A DNA stretch of 64,000 nucleotides from Aselliscus stoliczkanus. Its lineage: Eukaryota; Chordata; Mammalia; Chiroptera; Hipposideridae. This document shows, piece after piece, positions 44,919 through 58,170 of the stretch. A program made the position numbers and the translations under genes. How positions within the stretch are numbered: the stretch's first letter is position 1; each line of letters starts with the position of its first letter. The DNA lies in the NCBI GenBank assembly GCA_033961575.1, contig CM066738.1:72587478-72651477 (forward strand), written 5' to 3'. The notes under the pieces are model-generated. The model was given only the letters and a program-made list of their open reading frames with translations. It did no database searches and was not told where the DNA came from.

Positions 44919-44952
<34 letters not shown>
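44919..44952. repeat. (GT)n microsatellite at the right end of a mariner
   Basis: GT run starting two bases after the mariner terminus; mirror image of the CA run at its left end. Confidence 0.95.
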
Positions 44953-44953
<1 letters not shown>

Positions 44954-45229
44954 GTATGTGTGTATGTACCTATGCACATATATACATAAATAAATAAACA
45001 AATAAAATCTTTCCAGACAAAATATCTACACACATATAAAAACACATGAAAAAACACACACACGTATACACATATTTAGTGTGAATGAAATCAACTTGCT
45101 ATGTTATATTTTATAGCTTATTTGGGAAAGCAAGTGACTATTTTACAAAAATAGCTCACAAAAATAGTATTATATTTAATTTGTAATAGTCACAAAAATA
45201 GCTCTAAAACATTTCAGTTTCTTAGTTGA

Positions 45230-46550
45230 TTGCTGTAGGTCACCAGTAGGACTAATTTCCTTCTGTTTGTGATTCCAGTGGCCAGTCCTGTTAGCCTTTC
45301 TGCTCCTGAAATGTCTTAGGTCACCACCATCTCAGGCAATTATGCATTCAGTATCTCAGTTGTGTCTGGATTCTACAGTGACCAGTTCAGTGCCCTTCAC
45401 ATCAAGGAGGCGACTGCTGCCTCCAATCAGACGGTCACATAGGCTTAATACTTACAGTGCCATCTCTTTTATGGGAGGAACTGTTCTGCCTTGTTTCTAG
45501 TCCAAGAGTTCTAATAAAACAGCCCACACTTCTCCTGAACACCCAGTTCTGTAGCAGTTCTGGGTTTTATTTGGGTGTTTTCCTCTGCTCAGGTCCATTC
45601 CCTATACTTAGCCTTATACAATTTCTAGACAGTTCTGCAAATAATATGTCACATATGCTGCCACTACTCCTTACTTCTTACTCAGGGTTGATATCATTAT
45701 TAAATTTAATTAATTCAGTTGATTAATTAATTAAGAGTAATGATTATGCTTATTTTCTGATGATTATTGCCTCAGAACACTTCCTGAAATTCTGCTGGAA
45801 TGTTCTGCCAGTGATATGTAAAAAGATAACACATTTTCCATCTTGGGCTTTAGTAAAGTCCAAACTCCAGATAAAGCTTCCGGAAGCAATGGTTTGTTAC
45901 AAGACCCAGGGTGTCCCTTCAAGTGTGAGACATTGACTGTTTCTGCTTTTGCCTTTTTTTTTTCTTTCAGAAGAAATCTTACCAAGAAGCACTGAACAGT
46001 TACAATAACACAATAACAAGAACTAAAGAGAAAAAAAAGCAGAGCTGCTCTTGATAAATAGTGGGATTTGGAGTTCCACTGGAAGCTGCTTAAAGTTGGG
46101 TCCCCTAGAAATATCATAGACTCTGAGATGGAGAGTTGCACACAGATTTCTTGGGGAGTGCTCCTGAAAGATGCACCTGTAGGGAAGAAGGGACAGCATA
46201 AAGAGGCAGAGGTGAAGGCTGACCTCAAGGCATCCCCTGGAAGCTCTGGAGGGGAAATTGGGTGGGGCTGGGCTCTTTAGAATTGTCTCAAATTGAAGCA
46301 AGGGCTAAGGCTTTATCATATCCCCCACATGAGTTAGACATTGATCCCGTGCTATTCCTGACAGTTGGAGAGCAACCTTGGATAAGGCTGTCCCCAGTGG
46401 GATATTGTGTCACAAATTTCGAATGGTGATTTTTTTTCTGCCACAGATACTATGCTAGATCTCCTGGCCCATGTAGGCACCTGCATAATAATAATAATTT
46501 AAAAAGGTATAAGGTATAATAACTTTTCTTTTCCTTTGGAAAGGATGTTT
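45230..46550. other. Unassigned DNA, possibly more of an old retroviral insert
   Basis: No gene is supported. The 154-codon minus-strand frame at 45764-46228 has no recognisable domain. Since an ERV-L relic begins to its right, some of this may be its 3' part, but I cannot align it with confidence. Confidence 0.3.
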
Positions 46551-46559
46551 CCATGCCCC

Positions 46560-48500
46560 AGTCTGCTTGAACCTTAAAAACTCTTCATCAAGGTGTGGTT
46601 TTCCTGAATCTTCTTCAGGCTTATCTTCCATCTTTGGAGCTCATATTTCTTACCAAGACCCTCCAAAGTATTTGCCTCTTACTGCAACTCCAGTTGATGA
46701 CCATGACGTCATTGGCATTGTGGACCAGTGTGACGTCCTGTCAAATCTCCAGAATGTCCAAGTCCCCTGGGACCATGCTATGACAGGGACCCTGGGACAG
46801 TAACTGTACTGTCATCCATCCCATGTGAATATGAGCTGCTTCTGGTCTTTCTCTCCAATAGGGATGGAAAAGTTAGCAAGCTTAATAGCTCCAGCAGTGC
46901 TGAAGGTTGTATTAAAGATATCACATCTGGCACAGCAGCTGTGTTGTGACTTCTACTTAGTTAAGTCTGTGGTATCTGTGTGCTGAAGCAGGCCCACCCA
47001 CACCGGCCTGTGAGAGCTGATTGTTACATTTTCAGGAGCCTTGTGAGCTGGTTGCTAAGCCTATGGTGGGAGTATTATATTACAGCAACTGGCAAATGCT
47101 ACAACGCATTTGCCCCTCCCAGGGAGAGCCAGTTGTTAACGATTTACTGCCACAGTGCTGGTGGCAGTCCACTGTCATCCAGTGTTATGAGTGCAGTTTT
47201 TGTAGGGGCTAGAGTGGTGAATTAAATGGGGATATCAGGATATGGTGGCAATCCATTCCTGCATTCTTTCAAATTTTGATGATGACACGAAGTTTTGCCA
47301 TTCTCTTTGGGATGTGGTATTGTTTTATATTTACTATTTTGGGTGGAGGACAGTGGGGGCATTTCAGAGGCATCCACCAGGCTTTTTCCACTGCATAGCT
47401 CTTGTCCCACAAATCAAGAACCTTATGTAGAGTTCTGTCATTTATCATGTATGTCTACTCAAATTATATTTGAATACTGGGAAATGATCACTGGATAGGT
47501 CCATGGACCCAGTGAACCCATGGTGAAATAGACGTGGGTCATGGCCTCACTCCACATTCCTTGATTGTAATGGAGGTTACAGTGGTGCTTTGGGTACCTG
47601 GGAATCAAAGTTAACTCACACCCAAGATCCAGCAATCCCTGTACATTCCCATTTTCCCACTGAATAGTTACCTGAGTAAATGGCTGTAGGTCACTCTGGA
47701 GGAAGAACTGGGAGAATTAACATTGAATCCACTTGCTGTGGCATGGCAAGGTCGTTTTTCATGGGGACCTGACTCTTCCTTCAATCATCCTGGAAATGAG
47801 AACTGGCTCAGGCCCAGAAGCCTGGCAAGTGATCACAACTTTTTATTTGAGCAGCTGCCTGCAGACTCCCGATCAGCCATTCTTGACTTCTTTTAGTTGG
47901 ATAATTTGTGTAATACTCTTGCTGGCTGCCTATCAATCTTGCCCCTAGGAACACCATGTTCTATATACTATCTCCACAGCTCTTTGAGGCTTCCTGCTGC
48001 TACTCTGACCTTGATTTCATTGTCAGAATTGTGTTCACCTTACTGCAGATGGTGACGCACTGCCACGAGGCTTCTATTATTTCAAGATTCCCACTGCTTT
48101 CAATGAGCTCAGCTCTGTAATGGCGTCTCTTACTCCTAGCATTAGCTACAGAGCACAGCCACTGCTAAGCTTCTCAACAATGCCGGCACCCCTCTCACGA
48201 ACACATTCCTTACCTCTTTGGTTAAAAGGGTGTGCTCTGGGCTCTCCTATGGCACATTGCTAGCTGGTGTGACATTTCCAGACTTACCTAGTATATCCTC
48301 TCTTGCCATACCCACTTATTTGAGCTTTAAGATCCCTTTCCAGAACATTGGTCATATCAGTTTGGGTATTTCTAATTCATTGGGCCATTCATAAGGGTCA
48401 TCATATTTTTCAAGATTCTAAGAGCCATTTTAGCATTGGGGTACTTGTCTAGACTTGTGTATTATAGGAGAGTGCTCCAGTTAATAAACCCTCCTTTATC
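46560..48500 (-). mobile_element. ERV-L type endogenous retrovirus, protease/polymerase relic
   Basis: Read on the minus strand, the sequence follows the layout of ancient mammalian ERV-L elements. A protease region lies around 47430-47720 and the reverse transcriptase region around 46640-46900; the latter is recognisable by the antisense block of the RT active-site neighbourhood near 46690-46745. Higher coordinates (to about 48500) would be the gag side. Every frame is broken and no env is seen. Assignment rests on my recognition of the family's antisense sequence. It is a dead fossil; no LTR pair could be delimited. Confidence 0.65.
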
Positions 48501-48699
48501 TAACTTTATATCTCTCAGTATCCAGTTCTGTGTACAGTTGCTAGCACATATTGGCCGGATCCTGCAGTTCCTTTCATGTATGGTCTCTGTCGTCCCTTAG
48601 CTGACTCAACACATCCCACTTAGGGGGTGCTGAGACTTAGTGTGGTTATCTATCTGCTTCTCAGGAGTGGCAGCAGGGGCAAGCATGGTCTTTTATGGC

Positions 48700-50060
48700 A
48701 CAGCATCAATCAGGACCCAACCAGGAGACAGAAAGCACACAATTAAATTGAACAGAGAAAATTTAATCTAAAAATTATTAATTAGCAAAACATATTTAAC
48801 TACAAAAAAGGAATAAAAGAGGACTCTAAGGAATATAGATATAGCACATGTGGAACGCAGCTCTGAGGGAGATGAATAAGGAAGGGACTAGGAACTTAGA
48901 AGAGACATCTCCTCTGTCCTCTTCCCACTAAGATGAGATCTGAACCTCCTTTGGAGAGGGCATGGCTGCCAGGGGAACACAGAGCATGCTGGTGGTGAGG
49001 AAACTTACAAAAAGGTATAGCTGCAGCTGGTCTGCAAGGACCAGCCACTGAGAGGGGGAGAAATTGCCAGAGGATGCAGGGAGGAGGCTAGAGCTGGTCC
49101 ACATGCGGTGAATACCACCATGCTGATCTGCTGGTAACCAGGCCAACGAAAAAAGGCGGGATGGAACCAGAAAGAGAGGTCCTTTCCTCTGGCTGTGGCC
49201 TTGAAGTGTCACTCCAATGCTCTCTATGGACAAAGATATTGCACCATCTGAAAGGGAGGAAATGGTTACAACGTCTAGCTCCAGGATCACAAAGAATGGC
49301 TGCTATCCTTTGAAAGGCCTGCTTATAAGGTTAGCCCTTGGCTGGCATCTGGGAGCTTGGATTTGGAAGGGTTCCCAACATTCCCAGAACTGCTAAGAGA
49401 GTCTCATTGTGCCTCCACTGTTTGTACAAACAATATGGTTTATGATGAACACCTGTTTTCATTCTGGGAGTCTGGAATTTTGTCATGTGCCAGGCAGAAC
49501 TTGCCTATGTGACCAGCCCCCAGTAAAAACTCTGAGGGCTGAATCTCTAACAATCTTTCCAAGTTACTAATTTTAACATGGCCCAACTTGATGCTGGGGG
49601 AATTAGGCACATCCTGTGTGACTTCTCTGGGAGAGGACCCTTGGAAACTTGTCCTTGGTTCCCCCTGAACTTCTCCTTATGCACCTTTTCCCTTTGCTGG
49701 CTTTGTTTTGTATTCTTTGTCACAATAAGCCATAACCACGAGTACCATGATATATGAGCCCTATGAGTCTTCCGAGCAAATCATCAAACTTGGGAATGGC
49801 CTTTGGGACCCCTGACAAACTAATAGAGACAACTGCTTCATTTTGAGGCCTTTGAATGATCTTCAAGCACGTTGGAGTGGCGGGGGGACACTATTTCTAA
49901 TAAAGGGGAGTGGGCCTTTTCTGTAGGCTCAGAGGGCTCAGGAGAGTCTAGGAGTTGATGAATTCTCAACTGCATTACTCAAATAACCCTCGTTCTAAGT
50001 CTTGGAATCTGACACTTACCCTATTAGGGTCCAATCTCAGCAGAGGAAACTTTCTAGCAG
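48700..50060. other. Ancient repeat sequence, possibly LTR-like
   Basis: 48709-49300 opens with an aatcaggacccaaccaggag block of the kind seen in old mammalian repeats. 49340-49830 has the style of an old LTR (accagcccccagtaaaaact, gtgtgacttctctgggagag, tttgtcacaataagcc) in plus orientation. Families are not assigned. No coding gene is seen. Confidence 0.4.
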
Positions 50061-52609
50061 GAGACTTGAACTTTCTCTGAAACTGCTACACATGGTTCCT
50101 TAGATTTCTGCATGTTTGCTTGAACTGTTGAATTATCATCCTGAGCTTGTCATAATCTTCCTTCAATAAATCAGATGCCCTCAGCAACAGCTACTCAATC
50201 CCTTTTACTGAACATATCGCTCATACTTCTCCAGGGCAGGAGATATTGCACTAGTGGGTGCCTCCACAACCACCAGTAAAAATGTTAACAATTGTACCAG
50301 TGCAGCACACCAGGGTCTGTCTGTTCTCCACCCACCACCCAGGTGGAGTCCTTATTCTCATCTCCTTGATTGATCCAGTTGTTCCATCTCCAACATCCCT
50401 ATTACTACTATGGTGACTGCAATTTCATTATGCATAGGTAAAATTTTTGGAGCTTACTGTGTGATTGTACATGAAGGATCTCCTTTATTTCTGAAACTGT
50501 CATGCAGGAAGGATGCAGAGTTGCTGTTATCTTCATTCTCAGATGGGGAAAGGAAGCCCCTGGGGTGTGAATAGCCTAAAGTCAGGATTCTTTGAATTGG
50601 CCAGTCAGAAAGTAAACCCAGATTTTTCTGACTCCAAGTCCTCTCTTTGTTTGCTACGATTATGTGCTGCAGCAGGACATTTTGGCTCCTATAGAAGGTG
50701 AGGAATTTGCTTGGTTTGTATTTTTTTATTCAAATTCTTATGATCACCTTAGTATGATGTGGCTTAAGGCAATTTCTATCAGATACTTTTGACCTAAAAC
50801 AACCAAAGGCATATGACAGGGATGCTTGTCAACTGTTAATGTGTACACTCATCACTTAGGAACTGTAAATGTTCACATGCACATTCTGATTCAGCAAGTC
50901 TGTGTTTCTGACAAGCTTCCTGGTTGACGCTGGTGCTCCTGGTCCTCAGCGACACAGAACAATGAGGTTCTTGGTAGTTCTGAAGGGATTGAAGCAAGAA
51001 AATTTAGGAATACAGATGAATCTTCATTTTCAACTTTTGAATTTGGTAAAATGGAAAATATTCCTCCATATGAATTCAATCCATAAATACTCTTGTTAAA
51101 AAAAAGTAACAAAAAATTAAAGCTGAAAAAATTATTAGAACTTAACCAGCCATAAGATTAAAATAATGATTTCTAACAGCTTCATTCAAACATTTGATTG
51201 GTGAAGCTCCTAAACAGTGAGATGACTGTCCTCTAGGAAATAACATAGTTTTGCAAGGACAAGTCAAAAGACACAGCTAAATTTTGACCGATCCATGGAT
51301 CCCAGTGTAAATGACTTTGGAGAATCATAGCTGTACTGGGTGATATTTATAAGACCTAGCCCCAAATTATTAAGTATTTCCGTAGACCTCAGGGACGTCT
51401 CAGGCTGTCTGTGACAAACTTCAGAAATCCCTCAAAATGACACCCCGCCAGATGCTCATCCTCTGTCCCCCTACCATTTTCTAGTTTCTGCATTGCCAGC
51501 CTGAGCTTCTTCTGCCCCTAGTCTTTTCTCAGGCTGCAGGGGTCAGGACAAGTGGTGGGGATTAGAGCAGGGCAGGGCCATCCAGAGGGTTAAAAATTGT
51601 CAGGGTTAAAAATTGGGATAAAGGCCACAAAAACCTAAAATAATGATGATATTGGAAATGGATTGGCTTCTTAATCCTGGGACATCTGGTGGACTTAACA
51701 CAAACTCACAAAGCCTGCCTCTAAGAAATCTCAACAGGCAACTCAATCCAATCCCCTCTCCTCTCACTCTTTTTACCAAACCACACGGCCAGCCTGTATA
51801 GAGTCCTTTTCTTGACTGCCTTTGTACTCAAATGACAAAATATCTCCACTCAACATGTCGGGTGTTTTCCCTCCCTCCTCTTTCATTTAAATGGCATGAC
51901 ATCAGTTTGGGCTAGTGGTATTTTTCCCTTCTCAGGATGGACTTTTCCCTTCAAGAAGCAATGCTTCCAGGCTGACAATTCAATGAATTTATTTATTTGT
52001 CTACCCATCTATGCACTTATTTATTTATTTGTTGTATAAGGTAATAGCTTATGGTACTTACCCGGTGCCAGCTGTTTGTAGGATGCCGAGAGCAGGTGGT
52101 CTGGGAGGCCTCTGATGAATTGCAAAAGACACTCACCAGCTGCCGACACTGTGTGTAATGAGCAAACCTGCAAAAATCTTTATTTTCAATTGGATTGTAC
52201 CTTTAAGTAAGCAAGGGAGACAGCCAGTATAACTACAGACCATGACCAACAACCCACATAAACAGTGTGCAAACACAAGTGATTAATGTACCAGTATTTC
52301 AAAACATCTAAAGCTAATGAGTCAGATTTACTAGGGTGCACAAAAGAGAGGGAAAAGGGTGGGGGAAGAGAGAACAACTTAATGGACCTTAATGGCCTTG
52401 ATCTGAAGCCTAAGAATTCTCCTGCCTTCAGTCCACTGTGCCATGGAGCTGGTAAACAAACACCCTGCTGGCCCATGAAGTCCATTTTCTTGCTGGCCAT
52501 TTGGGGGCAGGGTGTTCCAGTTTTAGGATAAAATGAAGGGAGCAAGCTGGTGACCATCATACCCTCCAGTGATCTCTGATGATATGCGGGGATAATGGGT
52601 TACAAAGAC
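50061..52609. other. Unassigned DNA
   Basis: No gene or confident repeat is seen. Frames are short. A partial TTTA-rich low-complexity tract lies at 51988-52032. Confidence 0.4.
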
Positions 52610-52880
52610 AGACATTAATAAGGTAAGATAAGAGGGGGGAGGTTTATTAATTTTTCAAGTAAGTTAGGATGCCCCAGGGCATGGTAAAAGTGTAAAGAAT
52701 CTGGTGAGCAATGAGGGCTCCGCTGATTAATGCAAGTCAGCTGTCCTCCGAGGGCCATAGCAATAATGATGAGATTATGGAAGAACCTACTGAAGACAAA
52801 TGAGATGCATGTGGAATAAAAACGAAGTGTCCTAGTTCCTTTTTTGGAGTGCATGGTGGATTTTTATGAAGGAAGAACAG
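52610..52880 (+). repeat. Unnamed interspersed repeat, copy 2
   Basis: Counterpart of 20524-20800, in the same orientation: cattaataaggtaag near 52613, ctgattaatgcaagtca near 52723, aataatgatgagattatgga near 52761. No known family is recognised and no inverted ends are evident. Confidence 0.6.
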
Positions 52881-55800
52881 AGGTACACACGACAGCCTGA
52901 GGAGGTGCCCAGCCAGGGGATCAGCTTGTTCTGCTCCAGTGCTTCCAGCCTGAGGCTGTCCGGAATTCTGGGACTGCCTGGAAGAAGTGTCAAAGGAAAG
53001 CACATCCCAGAATCCTTTTCCACACAGGCAGGTGGAACAAGGTTGGATGCCTCTACACTGTCCCTGGGTCTGCATTTATTGGCTGGCACAGTGCTCTCCA
53101 GCCATGCTACCATTTCTTCCAGGACATGCCAGGAGCTGGGCTTCCTCCATCCTTCAGAGTGCCCTCAATGACCGATGAGTTTGGAGCTGGAGAAAAGGAC
53201 ATTGGAATTGTTTTCCTTTCCCTTTTTGAGATTACTCACTAGATTTTATATTCTTTCTCCACATTTGTCATTTTACTTGTACACTTCTTTGTGCTTAGAT
53301 GCCTCCCTGGAATGCCTCTCAGTCTGCAGCTTTCAATGGAGGCAGGCCCACTCAACGCTTGCATTCTATACCAGTGTGCGGAAGATTGATGGTGGTGACC
53401 CTTGAACTTCAAAAAGCAGAATTATTTGAAGAGCTCACTAAAAAGGCAGCTTCAGGTCCTAGCCTCCAGAGAGTTCAGGTTAGGTCCCAGGAAAATGTCT
53501 TTTTAATAAGCACTTCATAAATGGTTTTCTGACCATAGTTTGAGAAATAGTGCTTTAAAAGGATGTGAGATTGACTAAGGGCTGCCTCTGATAGGCTCTT
53601 CTGAATGTTAAAGTGCCTAAAATTTTGCTATGGATGCTTCACATGCTTTACATTAGTTTACTACGACTTGAAGAGTTTAGGGCAAAAAACAAGCCCCTTT
53701 CCTTACCCGCTCTCTAGGCAGAAATACCCCTCAAATCATTTTTAGAAATGGTCATCTTAGTGTGAGTATATTGATCAAGTTATAGCAGGACGGTCAGAGT
53801 TGTGGGATCAAGTTTAAAAGGAGACAAGAAAGCAGGGAACAGCCTGGAAAAACAAGGACTGTCAGGGGAGCAGAGAGGAGGAGGAGACAAGGAGGCAGTG
53901 GGTGAAACTATCAATTATTATTATTCCTTATAACAAAGCATTTTTTTCAAATGAAATCTAAAGGGAAACCCCAATATAGAAAGTTGATTAAATGATAATT
54001 TATTAATACACATTTATTTCAAAATTTTAATTATCTATATAAAGTAGGTAAATAATAAAAGTGAAGGTATGTGAATGAACACAAATATTAGAAACTGGAG
54101 GGTACAGGCAACCATTCCAGCCTTAAGTTAGCTTCTGGAATCAGTATATTTGCTCAGATAAATTGTTGCAAATTATAAATTTGTTGACAGCTGGCTTTGC
54201 AAATTTGGGAGATCTCTTTAATCAAATTGATCTGGATTCTTGCACAAGGAGTAGCAGGAAATTTGTATTTTAAAGTTGGGTTACTAATGATATTTAGTAA
54301 GTGCTCAAATTCCTCTCATAGAAAAGTCACCTGAAAACCAATCAGGACATTAAAACAAGAGCTAAAACATGGACAAGACATAGGAGAACCTGGGTTACTA
54401 TTGCACTAGTGCAATTGCCCTGCAACAAAAGGCCCCGAGCAGATCCAGGGACCCTCCCTTGGCATTTAATTAAATCCTTCACTCATGTGCTTTATACAGT
54501 TTATATGAATAGTCACGCACAGCCTGAATTCATAAAAATACTAATGCAGCCCGACAATGTTCCTACTCAATGATACAGTTAGAAACCACAAGAGAATCTT
54601 CATTTCCAAATCTGCACAAAATGATTCACTTGGTTGGCACAAGTTCACAATGTGTTCAAATTTGTAAGTTTTTAAACTTCTAATTTACGTTGAATTTACA
54701 TATAAATGTAATGCAATGCATATTTACATATATACATTTACATAAACATGTTACATGTATATCCACTTAAAATGTAATATACATTTAATGTACATTGAAA
54801 GTGTGTAAATTTGGGGGGGTGAAGGGAGAGAGTATGAGATAGATGTCACGCATTTGAAATACATATTTAAATAATGGGATTAAAATATAATAAGTGTAGG
54901 ATTTTCAGAGCCTCCCTGAGGAGCATAGGATTTGAAAATCACAGACCTGGGCCACGACTTTGCTCAAGACAAACCTCGTCCCTGCGAGGGGAGGTGGATA
55001 TCAGGGACTGGACATTAGGAAATGTCTCAAAGCATCTTTGACAACCACTGGATTTTTCTTTCCAGCTATGTGTGTAAGAATATACAATTTAAAAAAACAG
55101 CAAAAAGTAAATGAGGGAAAGAGAGAAAAACTAAGAGAGGGAAAGAGAATGAATTGTAATGAGTTAGAGAGGCCTAGATGAAGAAGCTAGAGCTAGCATG
55201 CATAAAGATGAAATAGGAAAAAAAAAAGTGACTTGGAAACATCTGGAAGGATATGAGAAAAAAAAAAGGACAGGGTATGGAATGCAGAGGAGGAAGGGAA
55301 ACCAGAAAAGATTTTGGGAGGGTCTAAATCACAAGGAAATGTGGAAGGGCCTTTATTGAAATAATCCATAAAGTTTGTGTTAGCACTGTGAGCATCCTTT
55401 TATTGCCCTGGCAAGAGAGTAGGTGCTCAAAGGGCTTTGTCTTAGAAATCCATTGTGGCACCTGGTGGCCTGGCACTTCACACAGCTCTAAGCCCAGTCC
55501 TTTCACTCACTCACATTGTTTTTCTCTGCCTGCTCCCTGCAGTCTCTCATCTCTTTTCAGCTCTCTCCCACTTAGCCCACCAAGGCCTGGCTACCCAAGT
55601 AGAACAGACTTTCATTTTCTTCAGGTTCATACTGTGCATACTGACTAACCCACTTTCTGCCACTCGAGTGGCCCCTCTCCAGCTCCCAGCACCTCTTATC
55701 TCTATGGAAACGTAAGACACAACGATCATCCAGATTTTGCCTCAGAGAGCTGGTTTGTACAATCAAGTTTTCCTAGGGTAGCTTGTCCTTTTGCAGTTAA

Positions 55801-57845
55801 CCAACATGCCTGGGGAGAAGAGCTGCCCCCAACAGGATGGCAGGCAACAGCCTGCAGATGTAGGCACTTGGCAAGTCTGAGCTGAATGTCTCCATAAAAA
55901 TATGATGTAATTAACAGACCTCGGCAGCTGGAACAATTCAGCACCTCACATTGATTTTCCATGTCTCCTATTTACTTTGAGTTTTTGAACTGTCTGCCAT
56001 GACAGGAAATCAAAGAATTATAATGGTGTGTGTGAGGGCCATGATGCTAGGTCAGCACTTCCTTGAGAAATCCTGAAACTAATCAGTTTATTATCACTCA
56101 ATCATCCCTTTTCACTCCTATATTAAACCTGTTCTCCAAAATGCTAAGAAAAAGCAATTTAATTTGGGGATATTCAAAATATCAATGTCCTATTTTAAAA
56201 TTTGAGAGGAGTGCTAACAAAAAATAAAAAAGAGAGAAGTAATATTACTAATATTAAAGTAATATTAGTTGACTCTGTTTTCTCCTTCAGGCTTAATATG
56301 AGGTCCGCAAAGACATTTGGGTATGGAGAGACAGAAGTGCTATATTCACCCTTCCCGAGTTTCACGGGCTTGGAAAAGTTACCTGGTGGAACTGAAGAGA
56401 GGAGTCTTGTTCCAAGTTGTTTCAATCACTGAAATGAAGGAAAATAACATTCTCCATATGGGCTTATTCATGATCTTTTATCCAATGTTGGGTTGGCTTT
56501 CTCAGTCTGGCACTGTATTTCTAACACACTCAGGTGAAAGTCAGAAGCTTGCATTAATTTCACTTTGGAATCCTTAAAACTGGAGAAAATAGCCAGAAAG
56601 CTGGGGTTGTGATAGAGAAACAGGTCTCCACCTGAAGTCTGCTAGCTCCCGATTTCTTTTTATGATAAACCTCAGGCTTCACTGGTATTGCCTTTTTCAA
56701 ACTCATTTGCCTTGGCAGGTTTCATGTCTTAGTCACACTGTAGGGATGCATTTTTCTTCATCTTTTTACTAACTCAAGTAATAGAATTCCTCCATATATA
56801 ACTAGGAAAAGAGAGAAAAGAAGAAAATTGCTTATAATTGTCCCACTCAAGCACAATAGCTATTATTGTTTTGGAGCAATTCCTTTAGGTCATTTTCAAA
56901 TGCCGAGTTTTGATATGATCCTAACCATAATGTAGAAACAACTTTGTATTTTACTTTTCCACCTAATGCCTGTCAGAAGCATTTCCCCATGTTATTATTA
57001 GCTTCAGCAAATATCTTTTTAATTGTTGCCTGAGCAGCTGGAACATCTCAGTCCCTCACATTGATTTTCCATGTATCCTATGGAAGTAGGGACACCATAT
57101 TTATTTAACTATTTCCATATTTGGGGACAATAGATCATATGCATTTTTCACTGTGAGAAATCCCACAATAAACATCTTTATACATAACACTTTTCCATAT
57201 ATAATTTATTTGGGGTAAATTCCCAGATATTACTGGGACAAAGTACATGAATACTTTATGACTTGATATTTCTGTTGTTCTTCAAAATGATTATGCAAGT
57301 TTATAATATCACCTAAAATGTTTGAAGAATAATGCTTAAAAAGGGTCTTTTATCTTCTAAATATGAAGTAATGAGAGCATGTTATGTGTGCAGTTTGATG
57401 ACACTGACAAATATCCTGGAGATAAACATTTTGGATTTTCAAGGTGTCCCCTTGCCCATTGTGTTTAACATATGGAAGTGACTTCATTATAGCCATTTCC
57501 TCTACATGTGCCATAAAGTATGCATTCTTTGACTGGCTATTGTGTTCTATCTCATCAAACCTCATAAAATGAATTAGTGTCACAGCCCCTATGTTTGGCC
57601 ATGAATTTTGAAGATGATATGGATTTCCCTTCCACGTTAAATAGAATTTGGTGGGTATCCCCTTGCTGGAAATAACACTTTTGGAGAAATAGGAAAATAC
57701 TGAGCAGAAAGAAAGTACATTTTCTGGGAAAAGAATAAGAACCCAGAGAGAGTAGTGAGAACTGTACCACAGCGTCCCAACAGCAGATGTTTTGGGTGTT
57801 GGAACTCCCACCAGAACAGATGCAGGAATGTAGACTCACATCTGG
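52881..57845. other. Unassigned DNA, no gene seen
   Basis: No coding gene is supported. Frames up to 153 codons (57350-57811, minus) lack domains and overlap other frames. 54000-54800 is strongly AT-rich. A short direct repeat links 55926-55974 and 57035-57083 (listed separately in the findings). The remainder shows no recognisable family. Confidence 0.4.
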
Positions 57846-58170
57846 GTGTGTGACGCGGCTGCATCATTACCTACCGACAGCAAAACAACCAGCTGCTGCC
57901 AATTCATTTTAAGCACCAAGCTTCGGGCTGCCTGTGAACAGCTCCGCTTCCCGACTGACGACTTATCAATTGCCCAGGCAGTTGGTGAAAACGTGTGGCC
58001 TCATGGGCACTTTAAGGACAGACCTTCTCGGTTACGGCAGGTAGAGGCAGACCCCAGCTGCTGCGCACCCAGACCCACAGCTCGGGGTCTGCTGCACAGC
58101 TGAGAATAAAGCCATCAAATCCCTTCCACACAACGGCTGCTGTGTCGCTTGTCACCGATGCTTCTGAGGG
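57846..58170 (+). other. CpG-dense block with a poly(A) signal, LTR- or exon-like
   Basis: About 325 bp with roughly sixteen CpG dinucleotides in an otherwise CpG-poor, AT-rich neighbourhood. It contains an aataaag signal near 58104, followed about 20-40 bp later by a cacacaacggctgctgtgtc segment. The pattern (promoter-like body, poly(A) signal, short end) fits a retroviral LTR, but no matching internal sequence or terminal TG/CA repeat has been confirmed. An 85-codon plus-strand frame (57846-58103) spans it without recognisable domains. Confidence 0.35.

Noticed and set aside
45764..46228. 154-codon minus-strand frame
   Set aside because: No recognisable homology and lies beside an old retroviral relic; most likely chance.
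48700..50060. Paired ERV LTRs around the ERV-L pol relic
   Set aside because: LTR-like style is present on one side only, and I could not find matching terminal repeats or a duplication, so no provirus boundaries are claimed.
57350..57811. 153-codon minus-strand frame
   Set aside because: No domain, signal or composition typical of a protein, three overlapping frames, and no splice or promoter context.
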